From assembly GCA_966211305.1 (NCBI GenBank), contig CBIHPC010000007.1, positions 1 through 64,000 of the forward strand: a DNA stretch of 64,000 bases. The letters run 5' to 3'. Position numbers and translations under genes: made by a program. Within the stretch, counting starts at the first letter, position 1, and each line of letters starts with the position of its first letter. Under the pieces are notes generated by a model. It worked only from the letters and a program-made list of their open reading frames with translations, searched no databases and was not told the DNA's origin. The DNA is from Niastella sp966211305 (GTDB lineage Bacteria; Bacteroidota; Bacteroidia; Chitinophagales; Chitinophagaceae). Of the stretch, positions 34,073 to 43,058 are shown in pieces.

Positions 34073-34858
34073 TTAATATTTTACCACTGCCATTTTATTA
34101 CTGACTGTTTGTGCGCTGAAATAGCCCAAACATCCACCGCGAATATTGGAACCGGGCGTAGCGGGCGATACCAGGTCATCATTGTCATAAGCCACCCTTT
34201 CGGCCTCATGTAAATAATTATATACACCGGCATCGACGCCTACCAGGTTGAGCTGCACCGAATAATTCCGTTTGATCTCACCCGTATCGGCATCTATTTT
34301 ATCGCGGATATACCGGCCGTTCGACAGGCGGTCTTCAAATGTTGAAAAACGTTTGGCCCTAACGCCATTCAGCACAAGGTTGTATTTGTAATAGTTAATG
34401 GCATTGGGTGGGTCCTGGTAATTGGCGACTGCAGCAATTTCCGTTGTATCACTGGTATTGAAGGTCACAGAATCGAGCGGTACAGGTTGCGGCATGGTAG
34501 AGGTAGCCGTGTACGTTTTACCATCGAGGGTTACCTGTAACAAATAAGTATGACCGGGTATGCCCTGCATAATTGTATGGGTGCTGTACACACCGGTTGC
34601 AGCCGTTTCTATCAACTGGTCGGTTATCCCTGCGTTTGAATCGGTAATTGAAATGGCAGCGCCGGAAACGCCGGTAAAATCATTGTTTTCATAAAAACCA
34701 ATGGTTTTAACAATAGTCACGAAATAAGGCCCGGCCGTATCGCTCACCGCACCCTGGATATACAGTTGCGGCGTTGCATGGTTCAATTGGGGCGAAATGA
34801 TCTTTTTGCAGCCAAGTAAAACACCAGTAAATGCAATTATTTTCAGGTATGATCGCAT
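34073..34858 (-). CDS. DUF4249 family lipoprotein
   Basis: A 261-residue surface or periplasmic lipoprotein with a lipobox at the N-terminus (GVLLGC). The body resembles DUF4249 proteins, which in Bacteroidota are encoded next to TonB-dependent receptors. The architecture starts with Ig-like strands (LYIQGAVSDTAGPYFVTI, VSGAAISITDS, GHTYLLQVTLDG). DUF4249 members are thought to help a TonB receptor in substrate capture, as SusD does, but have no known binding residues. It is 4 bp downstream of the receptor gene, hence one transcription unit. Confidence 0.85.
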   Translation of the reverse strand: MRSYLKIIAFTGVLLGCKKIISPQLNHATPQLYIQGAVSDTAGPYFVTIVKTIGFYENNDFTGVSGAAISITDSNAGITDQLIETAATGVYSTHTIMQGIPGHTYLLQVTLDGKTYTATSTMPQPVPLDSVTFNTSDTTEIAAVANYQDPPNAINYYKYNLVLNGVRAKRFSTFEDRLSNGRYIRDKIDADTGEIKRNYSVQLNLVGVDAGVYNYLHEAERVAYDNDDLVSPATPGSNIRGGCLGYFSAQTVSNKMAVVKY

Positions 34859-34862
34859 ATAA

Positions 34863-37193
34863 TTAAAATTTAAAATTGTAAGTAATGGCAGGCACCATTC
34901 TAAACAGCGTGATTTGCTCTATCTGCGTACGGGCAGGATCTTTTGGATCGTTCTGAAATTTGATGCTGTATGGGTTCTCGTACCCGTAGGCGTTGTAGAT
35001 AGAAAAATTCAGATCGCTTTGAAACCGGTCGGTATTTTTCAACTGCAAGGTAGCGCCGACGTCGAGCCGGTGATAAGCCGGCAGGCGGTCGCCGTTGCGT
35101 GAGGCATAATAGTAAACAGGTACCCCGTCGACCGGGAATTTACCGGAAGGCCATGTAACCGCATTGCCGGTATTGTATACCCAGGAAGCGGAGAAAGTCC
35201 ACTTTCGGTTGTACTTGAAAATACCAACGATCGAAAGACTGTGGGTTTGATCCTGGAATGCAGGATACCAGGCGTTATTGTTAACACCATCAATTTTTCG
35301 TTCGGTTCGCGAAAGCGTATAACTGATCCAGCCGGTTAGTTTACCGCTTTTCTTTTTAATATAGTTTTCCCAGCCATAAGCTCTCCCCTTTCCAAACAAC
35401 AGATCGGCCTCCACATTATTGTTACCTACCAGCTCCGCATTGTTTTTATAATCGAGCTGGTTCTGCAATTTTTTATAATATACTTCAGTCGAGAACTCGT
35501 ACCGGCGGTTATGAAAGTTGTTGTAATACCCGGCCGACACCTGGTCAGCTATTTGTGGCTGAACAATATTACCGGTTGGCAGGTATACATTGGTAGGGCT
35601 TGCCGAAGTGGAATTATTCAACAGGTGAATATTCTGCACATTCCGGTCAAACGCCAATTTAACGGAGTTGATATTATCTAACTGGTACGTTACAGCCAAA
35701 CGCGGTTCTGGGTTCACGTATGTTTTTACGGCTTTACCACGGCTGTACCAGGTAGTGGTTAGAATATTACCCTCCCTGTCATATGTATACATGTTACCGG
35801 GGCCCAATACCGTAAGGGCGCTTAGCCTGATGCCATAGATGAATTTCAATTTGTCGGTAGCGCTCCATTCATGCGATGCATAGGCAGCGCTTTCCAGCGC
35901 ATATTTCTTTTCCAGTGTAATATCATTAAAATTGGAGCTTTCGCTGGCCCTGGCCTCTCCCGGTTGGGTAATGTGAAAAATGAAATTAAAACCAACATCA
36001 AACCTGTTACGCGGATCGAGATAATAGTTGAAATCCTGTTTGAACTGATAGTCCGTTATATCGGAAGTAACCCGGATATTGTTGTTGTCGCTGGCAAATT
36101 GAGTGTTGTAATTATACCGGCTATAGATGAGTGAGGTATTGGAAAACAGCCTGCTGTTGAAAATATGGTTCCATCGTAATGTAGCGGTGGCGTTGCCCCA
36201 ATCTATTCCCCCGTCGTTCTCAAACTCCAGCACGTCTTTTCCAAAATAACCGGAAATAAATATCCTGTCCTTTTTTCCCAGTCTATAATTGGCTTTCAGA
36301 TTAAGATCGTAAAAATACAATTTGGTATTTTTGATGTTGGTGTCGCTCGAAAGACCCGTAAACAGATCAACATAGGTTCTGCGGCCGCTGATGGAGAACG
36401 AACCTTTATCTTTAACGATGGGGCCCTCGAGACTAAACCGCGAGGCAATTAAACCAATACCGCCGCTGCCTGAAAATTTCTGATCGTTGCCATCTTTCAT
36501 TTTAATATCCTCAACCGAAGCCAGCCGGCCACCGTATGCAGCCGGCATACCGCCTTTGTAAATAGATACATCTTTGATAGCGTCCGCATTGAAAACTGAA
36601 AAGAAACCTAACAGGTGGGACGCATTATATACGGGCGCTTCATCGAGCAGGATGAGGTTTTGATCGGCCGCGCCGCCACGCACGTAAAAACCCGATTTGC
36701 CGTCACCTGCCGATTTAATACCGGGCAACAATTGAATAGTTTTTAAAATATCTTTTTCACCCAGCAATACCGGTATGGATTTAATTTCTTCTATCGACAT
36801 TTTTTGTAAACCCGGCGGCGTCTTTAGTATACTGGTAGCTTTTCTTCCCGACACAACAACCTGTTGCAGTTGGCCATTGCTTACCGATAAGCTCCGGTTC
36901 ATAACTATATTCTGTCGCAGATCGAGCTGAATGGTGTCGATAGCATAACCCGAGAAAGAAATGATCATGGTATATTGCCCTTTGGGCAGGGAGATGGAAT
37001 AAAATCCATACGCATTGGTAACGACACCCAGTTTTTCCTTTTGTAAAAAGCCAATACTGGCGCCACTGAGGGTTTCGCCTGTTTTTTTATCTTTTACAGT
37101 TCCGGCTACAGTATAAACAGGTTGCTGCCGGGCAAATATTACCAGCGGAAGCAGGGTCATTACAAGCGCTGTAATCTGTTTGCTTTTTAGCAT
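34863..37193 (-). CDS. TonB-dependent outer-membrane receptor (with carboxypeptidase-like domain)
   Basis: About 776 residues from ATG 37193. After the signal peptide (ITALVMTLLPLVIFA) comes a carboxypeptidase-regulatory-like domain (about 28-112: VAGTVKDKKTGETLSGASIGF, then YTMIISFSGYAIDTIQLDL). The TonB plug (about 125-240) has LLPGIKSAGDGKSGFYVRGGA, NLILLDEAPVYNASHLLGF and GGMPAAYGGRLASVEDIKM. The rest is a 22-strand-type barrel ending in TYNFKF. It is followed by a DUF4249 lipoprotein and the LytS/LytTR pair. It imports a large ligand of unknown identity. The unit lies opposite the DUF4230 gene. Confidence 0.95.
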   Translation of the reverse strand: MLKSKQITALVMTLLPLVIFARQQPVYTVAGTVKDKKTGETLSGASIGFLQKEKLGVVTNAYGFYSISLPKGQYTMIISFSGYAIDTIQLDLRQNIVMNRSLSVSNGQLQQVVVSGRKATSILKTPPGLQKMSIEEIKSIPVLLGEKDILKTIQLLPGIKSAGDGKSGFYVRGGAADQNLILLDEAPVYNASHLLGFFSVFNADAIKDVSIYKGGMPAAYGGRLASVEDIKMKDGNDQKFSGSGGIGLIASRFSLEGPIVKDKGSFSISGRRTYVDLFTGLSSDTNIKNTKLYFYDLNLKANYRLGKKDRIFISGYFGKDVLEFENDGGIDWGNATATLRWNHIFNSRLFSNTSLIYSRYNYNTQFASDNNNIRVTSDITDYQFKQDFNYYLDPRNRFDVGFNFIFHITQPGEARASESSNFNDITLEKKYALESAAYASHEWSATDKLKFIYGIRLSALTVLGPGNMYTYDREGNILTTTWYSRGKAVKTYVNPEPRLAVTYQLDNINSVKLAFDRNVQNIHLLNNSTSASPTNVYLPTGNIVQPQIADQVSAGYYNNFHNRRYEFSTEVYYKKLQNQLDYKNNAELVGNNNVEADLLFGKGRAYGWENYIKKKSGKLTGWISYTLSRTERKIDGVNNNAWYPAFQDQTHSLSIVGIFKYNRKWTFSASWVYNTGNAVTWPSGKFPVDGVPVYYYASRNGDRLPAYHRLDVGATLQLKNTDRFQSDLNFSIYNAYGYENPYSIKFQNDPKDPARTQIEQITLFRMVPAITYNFKF

Positions 37194-37388
37194 ACGAATT
37201 AATTGTGATTTTGATTTACCCAAAACTGCCGCCGCAGGCCAGGAAAACAACGCAGATCTACCGGGAAATGGACAAAATCGGGGGTGAATGGAAGAAAATA
37301 ACCCTACACTTCCCATTGCAATAATTTAATTATAACTTGCCGGTCTTTTAATGGCAGGGCAAATACCTGCCCTGAAAAATCCTATTCA

Positions 37389-38003
37389 ATGAAAAAACTG
37401 ATCATCTGGCCGGTATTGGTATTGACAATTGTATTAGTATTTTGGCTTGGCCAACGCTCCGGCGCACGAATAGTAAATGAACAGGCGCTCTCCAACAGCC
37501 TTATTGTGCGTGAAATTGCAGAGCTCGCCAGTCTTGAAGTACAGGGAACCGCTACAATCAAAAGAAGCAACCTCACCAACGACGGCGGCTGGGCAGATAA
37601 CCTGCGCAAGGTGTTTACAGAAAATACTATATGGGTAACGGTGCCGTACACAGCGAAGTTTGGCGTAAATGTCGATGAAAAGAATTTCAAAGTGATTGTT
37701 GGCAAAAAAGAAGTAACGGTACTTATACCTGCAACCAAACTCCTGAGTTACGAGCTGCGCCTCGACCAGATGGAAACGGCCAACAAAAAAGGCTGGTTCA
37801 TGTTCTCCGACGATGAAACGTACACCGATGTACAAAAAAAACTGTACACCACCACCCGTCAACAGATTGAACAAAACACTGTCTATCGCGAGCAAGGCAA
37901 AGAAAAGATCCGCAGGATCATTACCCAATACTACGCTCCTTTTAACCTGACTGTAAACGTTAAGTTTGAAGAGGATACGTTGCAGACGCAGCCGATCAAT
38001 TAG
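37389..38003 (+). CDS. DUF4230 domain protein
   Basis: A 204-residue protein. One N-terminal transmembrane helix or uncleaved signal (IIWPVLVLTIVLVFWLG) is followed by the DUF4230 region (about 35-195), with phrases ELASLEVQGTATI, VPYTAKFGVNVDEKNFKVI and VTVLIPATKLLSYEL. DUF4230 is widespread with unknown function; members are membrane-anchored. ATG 37389 starts directly at the helix. It is divergent from the TonB receptor gene and convergent with a membrane protein gene; no operon partners are evident. Confidence 0.8.
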   Translation: MKKLIIWPVLVLTIVLVFWLGQRSGARIVNEQALSNSLIVREIAELASLEVQGTATIKRSNLTNDGGWADNLRKVFTENTIWVTVPYTAKFGVNVDEKNFKVIVGKKEVTVLIPATKLLSYELRLDQMETANKKGWFMFSDDETYTDVQKKLYTTTRQQIEQNTVYREQGKEKIRRIITQYYAPFNLTVNVKFEEDTLQTQPIN

Positions 38004-38031
38004 CGGGTGACACAGGCAGATACCACATTTA

Positions 38032-38775
38032 TTAATCAAACAGCAAGTACATAAGGAGTATAAAAAGCAAGGTGCCTGCAGATGTTATTAATGCAGTTTT
38101 CTTCTTTATCGCATCGGTCACTCCAAAATGAACTGTTATTGAGTCACGCCACAAAAAGGTCATAAATGCAATCCTGATCAGAATCGGAATAATAAAGGAA
38201 ATGGTAACACCCTGATGAATGCTTTGGTATTTAAAGAAAATATAAGATTGACTTACCCCTGAAATTAAGACAAAAAGGTTGTCGGCAAATAAAAGTATCC
38301 AGCCCCAGCGTCTCCTTTTAAATAGTAAAAAGAAAATAAAAGGAACGTACATCAAGGTGAATACCCCTGCAATAATTGTAATATCAAAGCTGCAATTGTT
38401 ACATTGAAAAAAACTGATCAGACGCCTTGCAGTGTTAAAGAGTACCTGGGCGTATTGAATGGCTATGACCAAAAGTAGAATGTTGAGCCATTTACCTGGT
38501 TCAACGTTTTTATTGGGACGATGAAGAGGCTCAAGGAAATCCGTAACCTTATCCTTTAATGCATCAATCTTTTCCTTTTTGTCTTTTTCAGAATTTGCAA
38601 TATCCTGAAAATACTGGTCTACAAACAATATTTCTTCTTCGGATACCTGTCGCCCGCGTAAAATATCTTCCGCTGCAACAACTGCAGCTGACTGGTAGCT
38701 TTCAGGTTGTCGAACAATTTTAAGCAGGTCTATGTTGGTATAATCTTTATACTGTTGGTAAAAATCAAAGTCCAT
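38032..38775 (-). CDS. Hypothetical four-helix membrane protein
   Basis: A 247-residue protein I do not recognise. The soluble N-terminal part (about 1-90) is acidic and helical, with ESYQSAAVVAAEDILRGRQVSEEEI as a possible short motif in two adjacent pieces and a charged stretch (NSEKDKKEKIDALKDK). Four or five hydrophobic helices follow (WLNILLLVIAIQYAQVLF, IIAGVFTLMYVPFIFFLLF, WILLFADNLFVLISG, FIIPILIRIAFMTFL, LITSAGTLLFILLMYLL). It has two Cys (FFQCNNCSF) in a loop. ATG 38775 is the only sensible start. It is divergent from an alpha/beta hydrolase gene. Confidence 0.65.
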   Translation of the reverse strand: MDFDFYQQYKDYTNIDLLKIVRQPESYQSAAVVAAEDILRGRQVSEEEILFVDQYFQDIANSEKDKKEKIDALKDKVTDFLEPLHRPNKNVEPGKWLNILLLVIAIQYAQVLFNTARRLISFFQCNNCSFDITIIAGVFTLMYVPFIFFLLFKRRRWGWILLFADNLFVLISGVSQSYIFFKYQSIHQGVTISFIIPILIRIAFMTFLWRDSITVHFGVTDAIKKKTALITSAGTLLFILLMYLLFD

Positions 38776-38900
38776 AATGTGTCAAAATATAGCTTATAAC
38801 AGTTATAATCAGGTGTATGATACGCAACTTTTGGCAGAAATCAAAGGACCCCAAATTGACCCGCCGTGGTATAAGCCGGGGCACAAAATTTGAAGCAAGA

Positions 38901-39779
38901 ATGCTGATGAGCAGGCAAATTTTTCACAACACAGTGAACGTCGATGGCATCGACATTTTTTACCGCGAAGCCGGCGATAGAACAAATCCATCTATCTTAT
39001 TGCTGCATGGGTTTCCGACCTCATCTGTGATGTTTAAGAACTTAATGGTTGTACTTGCCGATAAGTATCATCTCATTGCACCCGATTACCCTGGCTTTGG
39101 GTTCAGTGCTTTTCCCGACAAAAATAGTTTCGAATATTCTTTTAAGAATATCTCCGCCTGCATCAACAGGTTCACAGAGGTAATAGATCTGAAAAAATTC
39201 ACTATTTACTTGCATGATTATGGAGCCACTATAGGGCTGCGCATCTGCGTGAACCATCCTGAAAAAATAGAAGGGCTCATTGTTCAGAACGGTAATGCTT
39301 ATCTTGAAGGCGTAGAAAAAATCTGGGATGAAGTAAGAGCTTACTGGGACCATCCTACTGAAGAAAAAAAGAAAAAGGTATATGCGTTTATAAGTGCAGA
39401 AGGAACAAAGAGCCAGTACTATGCCGGTTTACCCGATGCACTTCACAACCGTGTAAGCCCCGAAACCTGGCTGCTTGACTGGGAGCGCATGAGCCGGCCC
39501 GGTAATCCTGAAATGCAGTATGAATTGAATTGTACGTATAAAAGCAATATTGACATGTTTCCCGCCTTTCAGGAATATTTCCGCACCTGGCAGCCGCCGG
39601 CCCTGGTTATGTGGGGAAAGTATGAACCCTATTTCAACTTGGCTGAGGCACATTGTTACAAGCGTGACCTTCCTGACGCCCAGGTACACATTCTCGACGG
39701 TTCTCATATGCTGCTCGAAACAAATTTCGATGAGGTGGTGGCGCTGATAAATGAATTTTTAGGGGAGAAGGCTGCTTAA
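38901..39779 (+). CDS. Alpha/beta hydrolase, cytoplasmic paralog
   Basis: An alpha/beta-hydrolase fold protein of 292 residues with no signal peptide. ILLLHGFPTSSVMF holds the oxyanion region, LHDYGATIGLRI the nucleophile elbow with Asp, ALVMWGKYEPYF the acid region and LDGSHMLLET the catalytic His. Asp as nucleophile points to epoxide-hydrolase or haloalkane-dehalogenase chemistry. It is clearly paralogous to the exported hydrolase at 40.0-41.0 kb, with which it converges. ATG 38901 is used (38907 close); the frame upstream to 38817 has no homology. The substrate is unknown. Confidence 0.9.
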   Translation: MLMSRQIFHNTVNVDGIDIFYREAGDRTNPSILLLHGFPTSSVMFKNLMVVLADKYHLIAPDYPGFGFSAFPDKNSFEYSFKNISACINRFTEVIDLKKFTIYLHDYGATIGLRICVNHPEKIEGLIVQNGNAYLEGVEKIWDEVRAYWDHPTEEKKKKVYAFISAEGTKSQYYAGLPDALHNRVSPETWLLDWERMSRPGNPEMQYELNCTYKSNIDMFPAFQEYFRTWQPPALVMWGKYEPYFNLAEAHCYKRDLPDAQVHILDGSHMLLETNFDEVVALINEFLGEKAA

Positions 39780-39906
39780 CTCCTAACTGGTTCAGAGTGG
39801 TAGCCATTAGCCGGGATGATCAACAGGTATACTCACCGGTTATTACAAGGGTTATACAATAACATAAGTGTGTCAAAGCACAAATTGTCCTTACAAGGAT
39901 TGCCTC

Positions 39907-39933
39907 GGGGCTGCGCAAGCGGCCCCGTTTTTT
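39907..39933 (+). terminator. Terminator of the cytoplasmic hydrolase
   Basis: GGGGCTGC (39907-39914) and GCGGCCCC (39919-39926) pair (one G-T wobble) around a GCAA tetraloop of the GNRA type, followed by TTTTTT. It is 127 bp after the hydrolase stop. Confidence 0.8.
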
Positions 39934-39946
39934 GGTTTGTATAAAT

Positions 39947-40026
39947 TAGGAGTGAAACGGCCAGGCGTAGGAAAGTCCACAAAGACTTCATCCAGTCTTT
40001 GTGGACTTTTACACTTATCCCTCCTA
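39947..40026. terminator. Long hairpin between convergent hydrolase genes
   Basis: AAAGTCCACAAAGACT (39972-39987) and its exact complement (39994-40009) form a 16-bp stem with a 6-nt loop. An outer TAGGAG/CTCCTA pair (39947-39952 and 40021-40026) extends it imperfectly. On the minus strand it lies just after the exported hydrolase gene and can terminate it; a small RNA is a less likely reading. Confidence 0.65.
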
Positions 40027-40034
40027 CTCGCTGC

Positions 40035-41009
40035 CTATCCCGGCAGCGTCGCCATAAATTTCAATATATCATTACCAATCTCCTGCACATGTGTTTCCAG
40101 GGCAAAATGACCGGTATTATAGAATTTAACGATAGCATTCGGGTTATCTCTTTTATATGCTTCAGCTCCCGGCGGCAGGAAGAAAGGATCTTTGTTGCCC
40201 CATACCGCCAGCAGTTTGGGTTTATGATTTCTGAAATACTCCTGGAACTTCGGATATAACGCAACGTTGGTTTTGTAATCTTTAAACAGGTCGAGCTGAA
40301 TTTCGGCCGACTGCGGACGATCGAGAAAATGCTGATCCATTGTATAGGCTTCCGGTGCAATCAGCGTTGAATCTGAAACCCCGGTGAAGTATTGAAACCT
40401 CGTTCCCTCCGTTGTGAAAAATGTCCTGAGCGCATCCCTGTTCTCCCGGGTATCATGTTCCCAATAACGCTGTATCAGGTTCCAGCCCCCACTGCTTAAT
40501 CCTTCTACATAAGCATTGCCGTTTTGTGATATGATACCGGTAATTTTCTCCGGATTCGCCAGCGCCAGACGAAATCCTGTCGGCGCTCCATAATCAAAGA
40601 CATAGATGGCAAAGCGTTTAAGCCCCAGTTCATCAACGAATGCCTGCATTGTTTTCGCCAGGTTATCGAAAGTATAATTGAATTGTGAACGGTCAGGCGT
40701 TTCGGTATAGCCAAAACCCGGCAGATCGGGCGCAACCACATGGTATTTGCCGCTTAACAAGGGAATAAGATCACGAAACATATGTGAGGAGGTTGGGTAA
40801 CCATGCAGCAACAGTATCGTTGGCGCATCCTTTGGGCCTGCTTCGCGGTAAAATACATTCAAACCATTGGCTTTCACCGTACGATGATGAACGCTTCCGG
40901 CCGCTGACGCCGTTCTGTTATTTAACGTTGTTTTTGTTTGGGCAATCATGTTATGGTTTAAAAGTAAAGCAGCCACAACCAGTGCGAGGGCTAATTTTAT
41001 TTTTTTCAT
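40035..41009 (-). CDS. Exported alpha/beta hydrolase, paralog
   Basis: A 324-residue alpha/beta hydrolase with a signal peptide (LALALVVAALLLNHNMIAQ). Catalytic elements are TILLLHGYPTSSHMF, VFDYGAPTGFRLA with Asp as nucleophile, LAVWGNKDPFFLP, and YNTGHFALETH with the His. It closely resembles the cytoplasmic enzyme at 38.9 kb, so the pair arose by duplication and now occupies two compartments. ATG 41009 (second MKK) is preferred because the promoter -7 element at 41032-41025 would put the transcript start near 41018. It is divergent from a LysR gene. Confidence 0.9.
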   Translation of the reverse strand: MKKIKLALALVVAALLLNHNMIAQTKTTLNNRTASAAGSVHHRTVKANGLNVFYREAGPKDAPTILLLHGYPTSSHMFRDLIPLLSGKYHVVAPDLPGFGYTETPDRSQFNYTFDNLAKTMQAFVDELGLKRFAIYVFDYGAPTGFRLALANPEKITGIISQNGNAYVEGLSSGGWNLIQRYWEHDTRENRDALRTFFTTEGTRFQYFTGVSDSTLIAPEAYTMDQHFLDRPQSAEIQLDLFKDYKTNVALYPKFQEYFRNHKPKLLAVWGNKDPFFLPPGAEAYKRDNPNAIVKFYNTGHFALETHVQEIGNDILKFMATLPG

Positions 41010-41024
41010 CGTTGTTATTTTTTT

Positions 41025-41055
41025 CAAAAGTAGTTCCGATATTTAATCTTTCAAA
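41025..41055 (-). promoter_or_regulatory. Bacteroidota-type promoter of the exported hydrolase
   Basis: Minus strand: TTTG (41055-41052), a 19-bp spacer and TACTTTTG (41032-41025), an exact TAnnTTTG -7 and a good -33. The predicted transcript start is close to 41018, about 9 bp before ATG 41009. Confidence 0.7.
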
Positions 41056-41077
41056 CAGATTTAAAGTGATTACAACT

Positions 41078-41092
41078 ATCATAATTTGTGAT
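41078..41092. promoter_or_regulatory. LysR-type T-N11-A box
   Basis: ATCA-N7-TGAT (41078-41081 and 41089-41092) fits the T-N11-A core of LysR operators and ends 2 bp before the LysR ATG at 41095. A longer imperfect repeat (TTTAATC...GATTTAAA, 41042-41063) overlaps the hydrolase -33 element. Confidence 0.5.
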
Positions 41093-41094
41093 TT

Positions 41095-41952
41095 ATGAAT
41101 ACCAATGACCTGAACCTGTTTGAAGCGGTCGCTCATCACGGCAGCTTTACGAAAGCGGCAGAAGCCATGTTCACCGTACAATCGAACGTCACCGCGCGCA
41201 TAAAAAATCTCGAAGAAGAGTTTGGCGCGGCGCTGTTTACAAGAACGAACCGGAAAGTAGAACTGACCGCTGCGGGGGAAACGTTGATGCGGTATAGTAA
41301 ACAACTGAATCATATACTGGAGGAAGCCAAACGGTCGATCAATAAAACAGATGTAGTACGCGGACAAATAAAGATCGGCTTTCTTGAAACCATCATGACC
41401 ATCAAAGGCCCGCAACTCGTTAACGAGCTTTCAGCTAAATTCCCATTTGTTGAACTTGACTTTCGTTCGGCCATGCAGGCAAGCCTCGTTAACGATGTGT
41501 TGAATTATAAACTCGATGCGGCGTTTATTTCTGCACCGCTTGATATTTCGGAACTGGAGCAGATAAAGATCAGGGATGAAGAGGTGGTGATAGTGGCGCC
41601 GGCCGATTGTAAAAACCTGAACGAGCTGCTAAAAAGAAAACCGGTTAAAGCCATCGTGTTTGACCAGGGCTGTGTTTTCAGGGCGCGGCTGGAATCGTGG
41701 CTGGTGAGTAAAGGCATTGGCCACTATCATAAAACGGTGATGAATTCCATTGAAGGAGTGGTTAACTTTATTGAGTCGGGCATCGGATTTGGTTTCCTGC
41801 CAGAAGAGATCATTTCCACTTTCTATAAACGCAGGAAAATAAAAACGTTTTCCCTGCCAAAGGAACTCGGTCTTATGAGAACGATCCTGGTTTATAGAAA
41901 AGATGTTCCGCCTTCACCTGCGCTCAGCGCATTCCTCAGTTTGTATGAATAA
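41095..41952 (+). CDS. LysR family transcriptional regulator
   Basis: A 285-residue LysR regulator. The helix-turn-helix is DLNLFEAVAHHGSFTKAAEAM with QSNVTARIKNLEEEFGAALFTR as recognition helix and wing. The effector-binding domain runs from about 90 to 285 (IKIGFLETIMTIKGPQLV, AAFISAPLD, IVAPADCKN, IGFGFLPEE). It is divergent from the exported hydrolase gene, the usual LysR target arrangement. Its 3' end is 5 bp from the YncE-like gene's stop, with no terminator between. Confidence 0.95.
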   Translation: MNTNDLNLFEAVAHHGSFTKAAEAMFTVQSNVTARIKNLEEEFGAALFTRTNRKVELTAAGETLMRYSKQLNHILEEAKRSINKTDVVRGQIKIGFLETIMTIKGPQLVNELSAKFPFVELDFRSAMQASLVNDVLNYKLDAAFISAPLDISELEQIKIRDEEVVIVAPADCKNLNELLKRKPVKAIVFDQGCVFRARLESWLVSKGIGHYHKTVMNSIEGVVNFIESGIGFGFLPEEIISTFYKRRKIKTFSLPKELGLMRTILVYRKDVPPSPALSAFLSLYE

Positions 41953-41957
41953 TTAAA

Positions 41958-42947
41958 TTACCGTATCGCCCAGGCAAGTCCGTCAGGTCTGCCGCCTACA
42001 TCTATACGGGTAACTACTTCAAAGGTCTTTAAATTCACAACCGCCACATAATTGTCGGGTGAACAGGCTACAAAAGCACGGGTATTGTCAACGTCGATCA
42101 ACAACCCGGCAGCGCCGGTACCTACCTTTAGCCGTTTTAACTCCCTGCGCGCTTTTACATCATAGATCACCAGTTCGCCGGTGCGCAGGCTCGAGATCAA
42201 CGCGAGCTTTCCATCATATGAGATCTTCAGGCGATTGGCGCCCACGGCTTTTGCATCAAGTGTTTTAGTAACCGATTTTGAGGCCGTATCAATGATGTAT
42301 ATCGAACCGTTCTCTGCTGCAACGGCCCAGATCTCTTTTCCATCTGGTGTTATATCAAACCCCTCTACGCCTTTGTAGGTTTGAACAACTGTTTGCTCCC
42401 ATTCTACACTCGCCCTGTTTAAGATGCTGACGGTACCCCCGGTAGTATTGGTGGTATAGGCATGCTGCCCGTCTTCCGTTACTTCCACCATATGCGTTCT
42501 GCCCTGCCCGGTGCCCATTACCCAATCAACTTTTTTTATGGCCGGGTCGTACCGGCCTACTGCTTTCGAACCCTCTGCTGAAAACCACAATTTGCCGTCT
42601 GCAAATGCCAGCCCATGCGGGCCCATTAACGGACTGGTATCGATACTATCTATTGTTTTTTGCGCCACCAGGTCAACTACATTCAACACATGAAAACGGC
42701 CGCCGCCGGTGTTCGACACATAGGCCGTTTTTCCATCTGCTGAAGCAATCACTTCATGCGGATCTGCGCCGACAGGCATTTTTGCAATCACTTTCAACGA
42801 TCCGGGATCCACAATAGCCAGCGTGTGATCGGCTTTGGAAAGCGCCAGTAACTTACGTCCCTGGCCTGTTTGCGCCTGTGTTCCGGTCCCAGCAGCCACT
42901 AGTCCGGCCAGGCAAAGCGCCATCATGGATCCTGTATTTGTTTTCAT
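41958..42947 (-). CDS. YncE-like beta-propeller protein
   Basis: A 329-residue exported protein with a signal peptide (LCLAGLVAAGTGTQAQ) and a seven-bladed YVTN/YncE-type propeller. Repeat phrases are LAIVDPGSLKVIAKMPVGADP, AYVSNTGGGRFHVLNVVD, YTTNTTGGTVSIL and AFVACSPDNYVAVVNL. No catalytic residues are seen; it may bind a ligand or a protein in the periplasm. ATG 42947 starts the signal. A minus-strand TACTTTTG (42995-42988) is a -7 candidate, but its -33 spacing is poor. It is divergent from the GH9 gene. Confidence 0.85.
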   Translation of the reverse strand: MKTNTGSMMALCLAGLVAAGTGTQAQTGQGRKLLALSKADHTLAIVDPGSLKVIAKMPVGADPHEVIASADGKTAYVSNTGGGRFHVLNVVDLVAQKTIDSIDTSPLMGPHGLAFADGKLWFSAEGSKAVGRYDPAIKKVDWVMGTGQGRTHMVEVTEDGQHAYTTNTTGGTVSILNRASVEWEQTVVQTYKGVEGFDITPDGKEIWAVAAENGSIYIIDTASKSVTKTLDAKAVGANRLKISYDGKLALISSLRTGELVIYDVKARRELKRLKVGTGAAGLLIDVDNTRAFVACSPDNYVAVVNLKTFEVVTRIDVGGRPDGLAWAIR

Positions 42948-43058
42948 TTAAATGATTTTATTTTACTTTATGCTAATATTACTTAAACAAAAGTAAGGAT
43001 ATAGTTTGTCCAAACTTCCAGGTTTCCTATCTTCAATTTAACATACCCTCAAAGCATT

